A stretch of DNA of 51,529 nucleotides from positions 1 through 51,529 of the forward strand of contig LUPK01000008.1 in assembly GCA_001627335.1 (NCBI GenBank), read 5' to 3'. Made by a program: the position numbers and the translations under genes. Source of the DNA: Nocardioides sp. REDSEA-S33_B3. GTDB taxonomy: Bacteria; Actinomycetota; Actinomycetes; Propionibacteriales; Nocardioidaceae. The notes under the pieces are model-generated. The model had not been told where the DNA came from and made no database searches. It worked only from the letters and a program-made list of their open reading frames with translations. Below, piece by piece: positions 51,457 to 51,529 of the stretch (position 1 is the stretch's first letter; each line of letters opens with the position of its first letter).

Positions 51457-51519
51457 CAGAGAACCGGCCAGACCGACCCTGCCAGCCAGCCCCGGGCCAG
51501 CCACTACCAAGACTCACAG

Positions 51520-51529
51520 CCACGAGACC
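51520..51529. repeat. Right part of the REP-like element split by the IS110 element
   Basis: CCACGAGACC, at the very end of the window, is the other half of the REP-like copy whose first part ends at 50115. Confidence 0.7.

Larger units (their letters stand above)
50116..51519 (-). mobile_element. IS110-family insertion sequence, complete
   Basis: The element lies between two AG/CT dinucleotides, 50116-50117 and 51518-51519 (CT on the transposase strand), which are shared by target, left end and right end. There are no terminal inverted repeats or target duplication beyond this core, as expected for IS110. The total is about 1.4 kb with a very short right end (6 bases after the transposase stop) and a long left end of about 320 bases carrying the candidate bridge RNA. 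Inserted in a REP-like repeat. Confidence 0.85.

Overview
The window is very GC-rich and gene-dense, with frequent GTG starts and 1-4 base stop/start overlaps. It carries mycothiol-type enzymes, a PASTA-less Ser/Thr kinase, a PucR regulator and a DesA3-like desaturase. These point to a chromosomal segment of an actinobacterium, most likely Nocardioidaceae (Nocardioides or a near relative). That placement is inferred from gene content and style, not from a search. I see no rRNA, tRNA, CRISPR array or prophage. Many genes look leaderless: a TANNNT-like -10 hexamer sits 6-8 bases before the start codon, and this was used to choose several starts. || Layout: 1-7.4 kb holds a divergent argP-like regulator and LysE exporter, a thioredoxin/NHL protein, a GAF-PP2C phosphatase, a mycothiol-dependent isomerase-like protein and an SDR. 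7.5-13 kb holds a membrane-anchored beta-propeller protein coupled to a crotonase, then phosphoglucomutase and an MFS transporter. 13-16.7 kb is a desaturase plus its ferredoxin-type reductase, divergent from a PucR regulator. 16.7-20 kb holds a GDSL lipoprotein, a secreted hypothetical and an amidohydrolase. 20-23.8 kb is a Ser/Thr kinase divergent from an ECF sigma factor coupled to an M1-peptidase lipoprotein. 24-27.4 kb holds an epimerase-like protein, a fused carboxyltransferase and a steroid-dehydrogenase-like SDR with a KstR-like operator. 27.4-29.8 kb is a four-gene SipW/TasA-type secretion locus. 30-33.7 kb is a three-gene 2-oxoacid dehydrogenase operon. 34-35.2 kb has a small Tudor-like protein and an ECM4-type GST. 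35.3-43.1 kb is a four-gene predicted amidoligase/transglutaminase/metallopeptidase operon. 43.3-50 kb has a HisC-like aminotransferase, VanZ, a holin-like membrane protein, a low-molecular-weight tyrosine phosphatase, a fructosamine kinase, a two-component system and a sulfotransferase. 50.1-51.5 kb is a complete IS110-family element. || Four families of short repeats fill the gaps: a palindrome built on GAGGTTCA/TGAACCTC, a 22-bp-period tandem repeat, a REP-like element beginning GGTCTCGAG and ending CTCGACC, and a 34-bp repeat centred on CCTTCCGGAAGG. The REP-like family also lies in frame inside three genes (the E2 linkers, the kinase juxtamembrane segment and the M1 lipoprotein leader). 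One copy is split by the IS110 element. || Two systems deserve most attention. First, the non-coding end of the IS110 element folds as a candidate bridge RNA whose loops carry guides matching the REP target it sits in and its own right donor end, around a shared CT core. Second, the ATP-grasp/alpha-E/DUF2126/transglutaminase/metallopeptidase operon is a predicted but uncharacterised peptide-ligating or peptide-tagging pathway.
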